From the NCBI GenBank assembly GCA_964559075.1, contig CAZLGJ010000003.1, positions 1 through 53,868 of the forward strand: a stretch of 53,868 bases of DNA. The letters run 5' to 3'. Positions 24,993 to 33,592 of this stretch are shown here, in pieces; position 1 is the first letter of the stretch; each line of letters begins with the position of its first letter. Under the pieces are notes generated by a model. The model ran no database searches. It saw nothing but the letters and a program-made list of their open reading frames with translations, and was not told where the DNA came from. The DNA is from Opacimonas sp964559075 (GTDB lineage Bacteria; Pseudomonadota; Gammaproteobacteria; Enterobacterales; Alteromonadaceae). The translations under genes were made by a program, and so were the position numbers.

Positions 24993-27365
24993 TTAGAACG
25001 AGTACTTAACACTTACCCCAGCCATACGAGGGTTGTTGTAGTTCGCTTGAACTGAGTTGATTGGCAAACCATTGCGGATCTGTGAATGAACTACCGCACG
25101 TGTCATCACTGTGCGATCAGTCAGGTTATTCACGTACGCCTCTAGCGTGAGCTGCTCGTTAATATCCCAAGCTACGCGAGCGTTGATCATACTATGGGCA
25201 CGTACTTTGGTTTCTGGTAAGTTCGTATCGAACGCATAGTAATCACCGACATGCGTGATTTGCAAGTAAGGCGTGATCATCCCGCCATTTTCTAACTCTT
25301 TTTCATAAATAAAGTTAAGACCAGCTGTCACTTTAGGGTTCATACCCGGTGTCCAACCTGCAAAACTAAAGCCCTGTGCAGGGTTGTTCACATCTTGACG
25401 ACCTTCAAAATTACCTAGGCCAGCAAGCGGCTGGATCAACGCACTGCCCACCGTATAGTCATCACTAAATTCTGAATCGAGCAACGCGAATGTGGCCACT
25501 ACCGTTAGATTATCAGAAGCGAGGTACTGCATATCGGCTTCAAAACCCCAAGATTCGATATCACCACCGTTTTGGTAGTATTCAAATGTTTGAGCAACGC
25601 CTTGCTGTGCACATTGAATTGCAGTTAAACCTGCCTCGGTGTCCGAGCATGCAACAGCAAATAACTGTGATTTAACGTCTGAGTATTCGTTGACATAGAG
25701 TGATGCATTAAGACGCATTGCGCCATCAAGCAAGTAGCTTTTAGCACCAATCTCATAAGAGATCACTTCTTCGTTGTCATACGTTGGCTCAGCGCCGCGT
25801 GATACGACGCGTCCATCATTGGCACCACCAGTACGCATACCGGTCGAGGCCGACGCATAGACCATTAAATCATCGTGCACATCATGCTCTACAGCGGCTT
25901 TCCACAGCACTGACGAATCGTCCCAATCAGGGATTGAAGTGCCGGTGAAGCTCTTGTCGTCTTTGTTATAGCGCAAGCCACCCACAAGACGCGTATCATC
26001 CGTCAATTGATAGCGAAGCTGACCAAATAACGCCACTGAATCAACATTGTGTGGATCATGGCTTGGGTTACCCCATCCTGGCACTACGATATCATCCGCA
26101 ACACCATCGCCAGTGGTGTCAGCACGCCATAACCACTCCCAGTCGGCTTCTTGTTTGTACAAATACGCACCCGCAATCCACTGCAACGGACCATCAGTGG
26201 TTGATACCAATTGTAGCTCTGTAGTGTAAGTTTCGTGGCTGTCTTGACGACCAAAACCACCTACAAAGTCTAAACCACCGTCTGAATAATCATTGTCATA
26301 AAACTGCTCGCCTTTGAGTTTGGAGTAGTTTGTCGTCCATTTGACATCCATCGTATCTAACTGCCAGTTGAAGACACCCGTTAATGAAAAGGCGTCTTGG
26401 TTATCAAACGACACGGCATTACGATACACGTCACGAGGACCGATATCTTGACGTTGTGCATCGCTAGGCTGGTAAATATGTCCTTGCTCGACAGTTGCGT
26501 TAGGATTAAAGATGCCGCTACCGGGCTCAGTTTCACTGATTGCATAGCCAGCGATTTGTTGGAAACCCCAAATGGCTTCAGAATTACCTTCTTTTTTGAA
26601 GTAATCCATACGAATCGTTGCGTCAAAAGTGTCGCTAGGCTGGAATTTAGTTACCGAGCGCACGTAAAAGTTATTCTTCTCACGTAAATCATCAGATTTA
26701 CCTGGCGTGAAGTGATTGGTAATAACGCCATCATGTTTATCTGCCGCCATCACAAAACGCGTTGCGACTGTGTCCGAGACAGGTGCATTGACAATGGCTT
26801 CATAAGCTGCGCGGTTGTAAGAACCGTGAGTGACTTTGAGACTACCTTTTAAATCGTCAAATTCAGGCTGATTGGTAATTACATTGATTGAGCCTGCAAA
26901 TGTATTACGCCCATACAAAGTACCCTGTGGTCCGCGCAATACTTCAATGCGTTCCACATCAACATAAGCGCCAAGTCCAGCTGTGGTTGTTGGTACATAA
27001 ATACCGTCTTGGAAGATGCCTACCACTTGTTCGGCAATACCCGTGCCTGCGACACCTACTTCATTGGTACGCGCACCGCGCATAGCCGGACGTACTTCAC
27101 CGCCTGATTTACCAATACGCAATCCCGGTACCACGTTTTCAAGACCAGTGATATCCACAATCCCAGCGCGTTCAATAGCTTTTTCATCAAGCGCCGTGAT
27201 CGCTGAAGATACTTCTTGTACATCTTGGGCAACGCGGTTTGCGGTGACCATGATGCGTTCAATTTTACCAGTGTTAGCCTCATCGGCGATTGCAGGAGCG
27301 GCACTAGCCATGACCGCAGCCACAGAAGCACCTAATACAGAGTATTTGAATTGTTTATTTTGCAT
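24993..27365 (-). CDS. TonB-dependent outer membrane receptor
   Basis: A 790-residue receptor. A signal peptide (about 1-28, ending AIA) is followed by a TonB-box-like IERIMVTA, a plug (about 45-160; GTLYGRNTFAGSINVIT) and a 22-strand-type barrel finishing in KYSF with terminal Phe. Such receptors import scarce substrates across the outer membrane with energy from TonB-ExbBD. The ATG at 27365 has a GGGGG-rich ribosome site; an earlier ATG at 27398 would add residues before the signal peptide. One TTCGAA-type box lies 110 bp upstream. The sequence resembles the broad iron-siderophore/vitamin-like group, but its position in the island argues for an organic carbon substrate. Confidence 0.92.
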   Translation of the reverse strand: MQNKQFKYSVLGASVAAVMASAAPAIADEANTGKIERIMVTANRVAQDVQEVSSAITALDEKAIERAGIVDITGLENVVPGLRIGKSGGEVRPAMRGARTNEVGVAGTGIAEQVVGIFQDGIYVPTTTAGLGAYVDVERIEVLRGPQGTLYGRNTFAGSINVITNQPEFDDLKGSLKVTHGSYNRAAYEAIVNAPVSDTVATRFVMAADKHDGVITNHFTPGKSDDLREKNNFYVRSVTKFQPSDTFDATIRMDYFKKEGNSEAIWGFQQIAGYAISETEPGSGIFNPNATVEQGHIYQPSDAQRQDIGPRDVYRNAVSFDNQDAFSLTGVFNWQLDTMDVKWTTNYSKLKGEQFYDNDYSDGGLDFVGGFGRQDSHETYTTELQLVSTTDGPLQWIAGAYLYKQEADWEWLWRADTTGDGVADDIVVPGWGNPSHDPHNVDSVALFGQLRYQLTDDTRLVGGLRYNKDDKSFTGTSIPDWDDSSVLWKAAVEHDVHDDLMVYASASTGMRTGGANDGRVVSRGAEPTYDNEEVISYEIGAKSYLLDGAMRLNASLYVNEYSDVKSQLFAVACSDTEAGLTAIQCAQQGVAQTFEYYQNGGDIESWGFEADMQYLASDNLTVVATFALLDSEFSDDYTVGSALIQPLAGLGNFEGRQDVNNPAQGFSFAGWTPGMNPKVTAGLNFIYEKELENGGMITPYLQITHVGDYYAFDTNLPETKVRAHSMINARVAWDINEQLTLEAYVNNLTDRTVMTRAVVHSQIRNGLPINSVQANYNNPRMAGVSVKYSF

Positions 27366-27471
27366 GTTTGTTTCCCCCCAGAAACAGATTGTTGTCAATG
27401 CTGTTGTGTAGAAAATCTATCTTATTTGTAACGAGTTTATGATTTTTTTGCTTCTACTGGGACATAAAATA

Positions 27472-27487
27472 GATTTCGAATGCAAAA
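27472..27487 (-). promoter_or_regulatory. Candidate LacI-family operator box A
   Basis: On the minus strand it reads TTTTGCATTCGAAATC. It lies 110 bp before the TonB receptor start and about 115 bp before SnoaL protein B. The first 13 bases are identical to box D. Confidence 0.7.
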
Positions 27488-27556
27488 AGGTCAACACTTT
27501 TTTGTAAAAAAAATGTTTAATTTTATGCTGGAGCATGTTTTATTGGTTGCGCAGCG

Positions 27557-27576
27557 TATGAATTCGAAGTACATTT
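27557..27576 (+). promoter_or_regulatory. Candidate LacI-family operator box B
   Basis: Core GAATTCGAAGTACATTT, 25-45 bp before the SnoaL protein B start. It shares TTCGAAGTACA with box D and the TTCGAA centre with all four boxes. Confidence 0.65.
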
Positions 27577-27600
27577 ATCAAAAAACAGTGGGATAATTTT

Positions 27601-28602
27601 ATGTCTAAATCAACCGATAAACAGCTCGTCTGGGAGTATATTCAGGCGATGCAGTTTGCCACACCAAGCACTGCAAAAGTGGTTATTGAGCACTACTTTG
27701 CCGATGATGCAGTTTTTCACGGCTGCCACCCAATCAACACACTGCAAGGTAGAGACAGCATTATTAGCGATTTAGTGTCTTCCTTCTATCACGCCTTTCC
27801 CAATGCTCAGCGTCGCGATGACATATTATTTGCTGGGCACTTTAATGACAAAAACTGGGTATGCACCACTGGACACTATACTGCGGTAATGTCCTCGGAC
27901 TGGTTAGGGATCCCCGCATCTGGTGAAGTGACATTTATACGTTACGGTGAGTTTTATCAAATCGATCAAGGCAAAATCGTTGCAGTATACAGCATTTACG
28001 ATATACCTCACGTTATGGCACAAGCCGGTTACCCCATTTTTCCAACCAGTTTAGGCACAGAGATCACTATTCCAGGTCCATCGACACACGATGGGGTGAT
28101 CCTTGGCGAGTCAGATGATGCGCTTGCTGCACATGCCCAACGCGTGGTCGAGGAGATGATTGCGGGCTTAATGCAGTATGACGGTAAAGACTTGGCTTCG
28201 ATGCCAATTGAGCCATACTGGCATCCACATTTCATGTGGTACGGCCCCTATGGCATTGGTACTACACGCGGCCTGCACGGTTTTAGAGAGGGGCATCAAC
28301 GCGCGTTTTTGCACGCATTTCCAGACCGAGTTGGAGGCAATCACGTCGCTCGTTTTGCCGAAAATGGGTATGTTGCCTCGACCGGCTGGCCAAGTATCAA
28401 AGCCACCCACCAAGGCGGCGGCTGGTGTGGTTTGCCTGCGCGTGGTGATGCCATTACCATGCGGGTGATGGACTGGTGGCGGGTAGACAAAACCATTCAT
28501 GAGAACTGGGTGTTTATCGACATGCTAGATTTTTGCCGCCAAATTGGCTACGACGCGCTTGGTCGCCTAGCCGACATTCGACGCGCCAAAGCACCCATCT
28601 AG
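27601..28602 (+). CDS. Tandem SnoaL/NTF2-like domain protein B
   Basis: A 333-residue cytoplasmic protein with two SnoaL-like domains, about 10-145 (HYFADDAVFHG, LQGRDSIISDLVSSF, IYDIPHVMAQAGYPI) and 175-320 (EPYWHPHFMWYGP, TRGLHGFREGHQRAF, MDWWRV, IDMLDFCRQIGYD). The second domain is clearly related to the single-domain SnoaL protein C at 29489, with a shared G(I/C)GT..GL..FR pattern and a closing MD(W/F)W motif. Two TTCGAA boxes lie upstream, between this gene and the divergent TonB receptor. Enzymatic role (isomerase, cyclase or hydratase-type) is not resolved by sequence. Confidence 0.82.
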   Translation: MSKSTDKQLVWEYIQAMQFATPSTAKVVIEHYFADDAVFHGCHPINTLQGRDSIISDLVSSFYHAFPNAQRRDDILFAGHFNDKNWVCTTGHYTAVMSSDWLGIPASGEVTFIRYGEFYQIDQGKIVAVYSIYDIPHVMAQAGYPIFPTSLGTEITIPGPSTHDGVILGESDDALAAHAQRVVEEMIAGLMQYDGKDLASMPIEPYWHPHFMWYGPYGIGTTRGLHGFREGHQRAFLHAFPDRVGGNHVARFAENGYVASTGWPSIKATHQGGGWCGLPARGDAITMRVMDWWRVDKTIHENWVFIDMLDFCRQIGYDALGRLADIRRAKAPI

Positions 28603-28644
28603 CTGCACGAATAATGTAGTTAGCTGTAGTTTAGCAGGAACGGC

Positions 28645-29394
28645 CTACTCGGCCGTCCAACCGCCATCGACTTTCAAACTCGCACCGGTAACTAGCTTAC
28701 TCAAGTCCGAGGCCAAATACACCACGGCATTCGCCACATCATCCACATCGCCAATTTTGCCCATTGGGATCTTGTTAAGGACAAACTCTTTAAATTCTGG
28801 CTTGGCAAACATGGGCTCAGTTAGCGGCGTCTCAATAAAGGTTGGAGCGACCGAATTAACCCGAATGTGTTGCTTTGCCACTTCTACTGCTAACGCTTTA
28901 GTCAACCCCTCAATCGCATGCTTTGTCATGCAATACACCGTACGATTGGGTGAGCCTATGTGCCCCATCTGAGAGGTAATGTTAATAATACTGCCGGCTG
29001 TGTTAGTTTGTAGAAAATGTTTCACCGCTGCTTGTGCGGTCAAAAACACCGAGCGCACGTTGAGGTTGAGCAAGCGATCAAGCGTTTCTGGCGCCACTTC
29101 AGTAATTGGTTCAGGCTGATTGGCACCGACATTATTGACCACAATATCTAGAGTTGGCAAGTCTGCAATCGCAGTTAACATGTCGTCACTGGTAGCATCC
29201 ATGGACCAAGCAGTGACGTGTTCCGGATAGGCTTGCACAAGCTTGTCGAGGTCAGCTTGGGTCCGCGCCACTGCGATAACCTTAGCACCCGCGGCGACTA
29301 GCTGTTCGACACAACCTTTACCAATCCCTTTACCCGCACCAGTTACCAGTGCGGTTTTGCCTTTCAATAGCGTGGAATGAAAACCACTTTGCAT
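28645..29394 (-). CDS. Short-chain dehydrogenase/reductase
   Basis: A 249-residue classical SDR, probably NAD(P)-dependent oxidation of a secondary alcohol or reduction of a ketone. TGAGKGIG (about 17-24) binds the cofactor, NNVG replaces the common NNAG, catalytic Ser is in INITSQMG, and YCMTK is the YxxxK motif. The adenine-pocket VARTQ and DATS match typical SDRs. ATG 29394 follows an AGGG site; a GTG at 29397 is possible. Divergent from SnoaL protein C, with a TTCGAA box between. Substrate unknown; part of the island by position and shared box. Confidence 0.92.
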   Translation of the reverse strand: MQSGFHSTLLKGKTALVTGAGKGIGKGCVEQLVAAGAKVIAVARTQADLDKLVQAYPEHVTAWSMDATSDDMLTAIADLPTLDIVVNNVGANQPEPITEVAPETLDRLLNLNVRSVFLTAQAAVKHFLQTNTAGSIINITSQMGHIGSPNRTVYCMTKHAIEGLTKALAVEVAKQHIRVNSVAPTFIETPLTEPMFAKPEFKEFVLNKIPMGKIGDVDDVANAVVYLASDLSKLVTGASLKVDGGWTAE

Positions 29395-29431
29395 CACAAT
29401 TTGCCCTTTTGTATTTTTTAAATTATTCTAG

Positions 29432-29454
29432 TTGCATTCGAATTCATTTTGCAA
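29432..29454 (+). promoter_or_regulatory. Candidate LacI-family operator box C
   Basis: TTGCATTCGAATTC followed by ATTTTGCAA, in the 94-bp gap between the divergent SDR and SnoaL protein C genes. ATTCGAAT is a perfect palindrome, and TTGCATTCGAA is shared with boxes A and D. Confidence 0.7.
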
Positions 29455-29488
29455 GTTTAAATCCACGAGAATAATAAAAGGGCTGACT

Positions 29489-30004
29489 ATGACAGACAAA
29501 CAACACGATCACTTGACCAAAGACAACGACCTCACCAAAACCGAAGAAAGCAAGGCGGTAGTCGCGGCTATGACTGACGCGCTAGGCGCAAACGCCAACG
29601 ATATGCACAACTATTTTAGCGAAGATTTTCGCTGGATTGGTAACTATGGCTGCGGTACCAAAAACGGGTTAACTGCTTTTCGCAACAACTGGCAACTGCC
29701 GTTAAGAGCAGCCTTCACCGAGCGTACTTATGTCGACGAGGCACGTGTCGCAGAAGGCGAATGGGTATCAGCGTTTGGCTATATTGAAGCAACTCATAGC
29801 GGAGAGTTTATGGGGATCCCCCCGACAGGCAAACGCGTCATTATCAAATATATGGATTTCTGGCACGTTAAAGACAAACGCATCGCCGATAACTGGGTTA
29901 ATGTGGACTTTCCCTACCTGCTCGCGCAATTAGGTGTAGATATCTTTGACGGCAAGGGCTGGGAACAATATGATAGTGGCCAAGTTGAACCACCTAAACC
30001 CTAG
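29489..30004 (+). CDS. Single-domain SnoaL/NTF2-like protein C
   Basis: A 171-residue protein with one SnoaL-like domain at about 25-155 (MHNYFSEDFRWIGNYG, KNGLTAFRNNW, FMGIPPTGKRV, MDFWHV, NWVNVDFPYLLAQLGVD). The FMGIPPTG strand pattern is typical of SnoaL family members. It resembles the second domain of protein B. ATG 29489 has a GGG-containing site; an ATG at 29432 would place codons inside box C and is rejected. LacI regulator follows 27 bp after, probably in one transcript. Confidence 0.85.
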   Translation: MTDKQHDHLTKDNDLTKTEESKAVVAAMTDALGANANDMHNYFSEDFRWIGNYGCGTKNGLTAFRNNWQLPLRAAFTERTYVDEARVAEGEWVSAFGYIEATHSGEFMGIPPTGKRVIIKYMDFWHVKDKRIADNWVNVDFPYLLAQLGVDIFDGKGWEQYDSGQVEPPKP

Positions 30005-30031
30005 CTCCACTTTGACCAAAAGCAGTAATTG

Positions 30032-31078
30032 ATGAGCATTACCAAAGACAAACAATTTTTAGCCGTGCGCGAGGAACTAGCGCGTAACAATTCACGCGCA
30101 ACGTCATACGATGTCGCGCGTGCCGCAGGGGTTTCACAATCTGCGGTATCTCGCTGTTTTAAGCCCGGAGCCAGTGTGTCACAAAAAATGCGCGATAAAG
30201 TGCAGGCCGTTGCCGAGGCGCTTGGCTATCGGCCCAACGCTATCGCACGCTCATTGATTACTCGTCGCTCCAACATGGTTGCAGTCGTGATTAACAACGA
30301 TACCAACTTGTATTACCCGGAACTGCTCGTCGAGCTATCGCGTGATTTCAATCAGCGCGGGGTACACATGCTGTTATTTAATTTAGAGCATGAGAGCGAT
30401 GTCAACAATATACTAGACCAAGTACTTCAGTACCAGGTCGATGGCGTGATTTTGGCGGCTCAGCTTAGCGACGATCAGCTGTCGTTTTTTACTAAACGCG
30501 ACATTCCTTTTGTGTATTACAACCGCTCACCAAAGCACTCGCCGTGCAATGCTGTGATTTGTGATCACGCACAAGGCGAGTATGCTCTAGTTGAGAAATT
30601 AATTGCAGCCAAACGCAAACGCTTTTGCATCATGACCGGCCCTTCTGACTCCGCAGTGTCTGCTGAGCGTATGCAAGGTGCGTTGCAACGCTTGCACGAA
30701 CTCAACGTGCAAGAAGTCCAAATCGTTGAAGGCGATTACAGCTACCAAAGCGGAAAAGATGCTCTGATAAACCTTGTCAACGAGCTGAACTGGCGCCCTG
30801 ATGCGGTCATTTGTGCCAATGACGTTATGGCGTTGGGCTGTATTGACGCTGCGCGCTACCACCTCAAACTCAAAGTCCCTAAAGATATCTCCATTGTTGG
30901 CTTTGATGGCGTCTTAGCAGCATCTTTTGAGTCCTATCAACTCACAACCGTGGCTCAACCACTTGAGCTCATGGCCGAAGCTGCCGTTGCCATTTTGATG
31001 CAGCGCATAGACAACCCAGAACTGCCTCCAGAAAAACGCACCTTTAGCGGCGTTTTCTTGCAAGGCAATACTTTGTAA
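30032..31078 (+). CDS. LacI-family transcriptional regulator of the island
   Basis: A 348-residue LacI/GalR regulator. The N-terminal helix-turn-helix (about 23-45: TSYDVARAAGVSQSAVSRCF) and hinge helix (YRPNAIARSLITRRSN) bind DNA; the rest is a periplasmic-binding-protein-like effector domain (about 60-345: VAVVINNDTNLYYPELL, ICANDVMALGCIDAARY, DISIVGFDG). It should repress until a pathway compound binds. The centre CG of TTCGAA boxes fits LacI-type operators. Start is ATG 30032; a TTG directly before is also in frame. No strong ribosome site, so it may be translated weakly or by coupling with protein C. Confidence 0.93.
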   Translation: MSITKDKQFLAVREELARNNSRATSYDVARAAGVSQSAVSRCFKPGASVSQKMRDKVQAVAEALGYRPNAIARSLITRRSNMVAVVINNDTNLYYPELLVELSRDFNQRGVHMLLFNLEHESDVNNILDQVLQYQVDGVILAAQLSDDQLSFFTKRDIPFVYYNRSPKHSPCNAVICDHAQGEYALVEKLIAAKRKRFCIMTGPSDSAVSAERMQGALQRLHELNVQEVQIVEGDYSYQSGKDALINLVNELNWRPDAVICANDVMALGCIDAARYHLKLKVPKDISIVGFDGVLAASFESYQLTTVAQPLELMAEAAVAILMQRIDNPELPPEKRTFSGVFLQGNTL

Positions 31079-31140
31079 GATCGTTTATTTACGTTTTTTT
31101 TACATAAAACATTTGCTTTTGTCCGAAATTCACCATAACA

Positions 31141-31161
31141 TTTTGCATTCGAAGTACAAAA
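31141..31161 (+). promoter_or_regulatory. Candidate LacI-family operator box D
   Basis: TTTTGCATTCGAA followed by GTACAAAA, 36-56 bp before the bicupin start. Outer arms TTTTG and CAAAA are inverted repeats. It is the best match to box A (13 of 13) and shares TTCGAAGTACA with box B. Confidence 0.75.
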
Positions 31162-31196
31162 TCACTAACCTGTATTAACATCAGTAAGAGGTCACC

Positions 31197-32234
31197 ATGT
31201 CCAGCGTCGGTCAAACTATTCCATTAGCGCAACGCGTAGTGCGCAAGTCCGACTATATTCCGTGCGCTGAAGCGTTTGTTGACACGCGGCTATACAATCG
31301 CGACGGCAAACTCAATTACTGCATCATTGGTCCAGGGGTTGCTGAAAACAGCAAACAACACGTTCACATTCGCGAACCTCATGGTTTTAATGTTGGCGGT
31401 GTATCCCTTCCTACGGGTAAATACAATTCGCTGCATTCGCATTTAACCGCTGAAGTCTTTTTGGTCATGCGCGGCAAGTGGCGTTTTTTTTGGGGGCATG
31501 ACGGTACAGACGGGGAGGCAGTGCTATCCACAGGCGATGTTATCTCAGTACCTACCGGGTGTTTCCGAGCATTTGAAAGTGTTGGTTCTGATGACAACTT
31601 TATGATTTCTTGGTTAGGTGAAGATGATCCGGGTTGCGTCACTTGGGAAAACGCCGTTGTCGAAGGTGCTGCCGAGTTTGGCTTTTATCTGACGCATGAT
31701 TCGCGCTTAATCGACACCCGTGGTGGCGATGCGCTTCCCTCCGCCGAGCAATTAATGCAACCTTTGAGTAAAGCTGAGTTACTCAAATTTAATCGTGTCA
31801 GCCCTTTAGAGATGGCCGCACGCGTCTACAACGTAGCCGGCAATCTCGGCCACACCGAGCTATTCGAAGATGAGCAGCGCGCTGGCGGGAGCAAACAGTT
31901 CCATGCGATTATTGGGGAAACCTTTGCACAACATCCAGTGAAGTCCCACATTCTAAATCCCCATTCATTTTCACTCGCGGCCATACGTGCAGAACAGAAT
32001 AACGGGATGCTCAGTCACCAGATTGACCAAAAGCAAGTACTAACCGTCTTAGATGGGACGTGGAAAATACACATTGAACACGAAGGTGACTCGCTCACAG
32101 TCGAGCTAACCACAGAAGACACCGTGTCAATTCCAGCAAACGCGATACGTTCATACAAAAACATCAGTGGACACCCTGGCACTATTTATATAGCTACCAG
32201 CGGTGATCTGGCAGCAAAGTTAACTTGGGTTTAA
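31197..32234 (+). CDS. Bicupin-domain protein
   Basis: A 345-residue protein with two cupin folds (about 60-165 and 250-340). The N-terminal cupin keeps the first metal motif in G(X5)HXH(X3)E(X6)G form (GKYNSLHSHLTAEVFLVMRG), but the second motif, GDVISVPTGCFRAFE, has Arg where the metal His should be. The C-terminal cupin has no metal-binding His pair. Cupins of this build include dioxygenases, isomerases and sugar-binding proteins; the exact reaction is unknown. AGG site before ATG. Box D lies just upstream; the HisD-like gene follows 27 bp after, so it heads an operon. Confidence 0.82.
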   Translation: MSSVGQTIPLAQRVVRKSDYIPCAEAFVDTRLYNRDGKLNYCIIGPGVAENSKQHVHIREPHGFNVGGVSLPTGKYNSLHSHLTAEVFLVMRGKWRFFWGHDGTDGEAVLSTGDVISVPTGCFRAFESVGSDDNFMISWLGEDDPGCVTWENAVVEGAAEFGFYLTHDSRLIDTRGGDALPSAEQLMQPLSKAELLKFNRVSPLEMAARVYNVAGNLGHTELFEDEQRAGGSKQFHAIIGETFAQHPVKSHILNPHSFSLAAIRAEQNNGMLSHQIDQKQVLTVLDGTWKIHIEHEGDSLTVELTTEDTVSIPANAIRSYKNISGHPGTIYIATSGDLAAKLTWV

Positions 32235-32261
32235 TCACATATTATTAGGAGTGCTATTACA

Positions 32262-33545
32262 ATGGCTCGTTATTTGAAAGATGGTATAGATGTAGAAGTG
32301 GCGGTGCAAAACAGTAACACCGTGCGTGAGACAGTTGAGGGCATATTAGCGGATATTACCGAGCGCGGTGATGCTGCGGTCAGAGATTTATCAGAAAAAT
32401 TTGATAAATGGTCACCCGCCTCGTTTCGCCTTAGCGACAGCGAAATTCAGGCATGTATCGACCGTCTTGACGAACAAACACTTCACGATATCAAATTTGC
32501 TCAAGAGCAAGTCAAAAACTTTGCGCGGATCCAGCGCGAATCCATGCAGGATGTGGAAGTCGAAACTCGACCTGGGGTAATTTTGGGTCACAAGAACATT
32601 CCGATGAATTCAGTTGGCTGCTATATTCCCGGCGGTAAATATCCCCTTGTTGCCTCTGCGCACATGTCTGTTGCCACCGCAAAAGTCGCTGGTGTTAAGC
32701 GTGTGATCGCATGCGCACCTCCGTTTAACGGTAAGCCAAACGATGCCATTGTAGCGACAATGGCGCTGGCAGGTGCGGACGAAATTTATTGTTTTGGCGG
32801 AGTGCAAGCTGTGGGTGCCATGGCTATCGGTTCGGAAACCATTGCGCCAGTAGATATGATTGTCGGCCCTGGTAACGCCTTTGTTGCCGAAGCCAAACGT
32901 CAACTGTTTGGGCGTGTCGGAATTGATTTGTTAGCGGGACCGACAGAAACCTTAGTCATTGCTGACAATATTGGTTGTGACCCGGAATTGGCTGCAGCAG
33001 ATTTACTCGGCCAGGCTGAACATGGCGTCAACTCGCCAGCGGTGTTGCTAACTAATTGCGAAAATTTTGCTAAGGAGACCATGGCAGAAGTTGAACGCCA
33101 GCTCACCGTCTTGCCAACAGCAGAGATTGCCGGCAAATCTTGGGAAGACTATGGGCAAGTGATCGTCGCCGACAGCTACGAAGAGATGGTCGAAGTCGCA
33201 GACTTTTTGGCATCTGAACACGTGCAGGTGATGACCAAGGACCCCGATTATTTTCTCAACAATATGACCAACTACGGCGCGTTATTTTTGGGTCGTGAAA
33301 CTAACGTTTCTTATGGTGATAAGGTGGTCGGCACCAACCACACGTTACCGACGAACAAGGCTGCTCGCTATACCGGCGGCCTGTGGGTGGGTAAATTTAT
33401 CAAAACCTGTACTTATCAAAAGCTCACCGAAGCTGCATCACTCGAGATCGGAGAGTACTGTTCTCGCTTGTGTGCGCTCGAGGGGTTTGCCGGGCACAAA
33501 GAGCAGGCCGATATACGCGTACGCCGCTACAAAAATAACGCCTAA
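32262..33545 (+). CDS. Histidinol dehydrogenase-family enzyme, HpsN-like
   Basis: A 427-residue member of the histidinol dehydrogenase family: VGCYIPGGKYPL, GGVQAVGAMAIGSETI, VGPGNAFVAEAKRQLFG, GPTETLVIAD, GQAEHGVNSPA and GTNHTLPTNKAARYTGGL. The family oxidises an alcohol to a carboxylate in two NAD-dependent steps with zinc. The RVGIDLLAGPTET, SYGDKVVGTNH and Y-x-G-x-L-F-L-G segments resemble 3-sulfopropanediol dehydrogenase (HpsN) more than biosynthetic HisD, and there are no his genes nearby. It therefore likely converts a pathway alcohol to an acid. AGGAG precedes the ATG. A hairpin follows at 33556. Confidence 0.88.
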   Translation: MARYLKDGIDVEVAVQNSNTVRETVEGILADITERGDAAVRDLSEKFDKWSPASFRLSDSEIQACIDRLDEQTLHDIKFAQEQVKNFARIQRESMQDVEVETRPGVILGHKNIPMNSVGCYIPGGKYPLVASAHMSVATAKVAGVKRVIACAPPFNGKPNDAIVATMALAGADEIYCFGGVQAVGAMAIGSETIAPVDMIVGPGNAFVAEAKRQLFGRVGIDLLAGPTETLVIADNIGCDPELAAADLLGQAEHGVNSPAVLLTNCENFAKETMAEVERQLTVLPTAEIAGKSWEDYGQVIVADSYEEMVEVADFLASEHVQVMTKDPDYFLNNMTNYGALFLGRETNVSYGDKVVGTNHTLPTNKAARYTGGLWVGKFIKTCTYQKLTEAASLEIGEYCSRLCALEGFAGHKEQADIRVRRYKNNA

Positions 33546-33555
33546 CGACAAGGCC

Positions 33556-33580
33556 AGAGGGGCTTACCCCCTCTTTTTTT
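33556..33580 (+). terminator. Intra-operon hairpin with T run
   Basis: AGAGGGG / CCCCTCT stem (33556-33562 and 33568-33574), five-base loop, followed by TTTTTT. It sits between the HisD-like and hydrolase genes in a gap of only 47 bp, with the hydrolase ribosome site (AAGGAAAA) immediately after. It probably dampens, not ends, transcription of the downstream genes. Confidence 0.75.
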
Positions 33581-33592
33581 GTAAGGAAAATA

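Noticed and set aside
32262..33545. Full dihydroxypropanesulfonate pathway on the basis of the HpsN-like enzyme.
   Set aside because: No sulfolactate lyase, HpsO or HpsP partners in the window; family likeness alone is not enough.
32262..33545. Biosynthetic hisD.
   Set aside because: No other his genes are near, the sequence resembles the HpsN branch, and the gene is in a catabolic operon.
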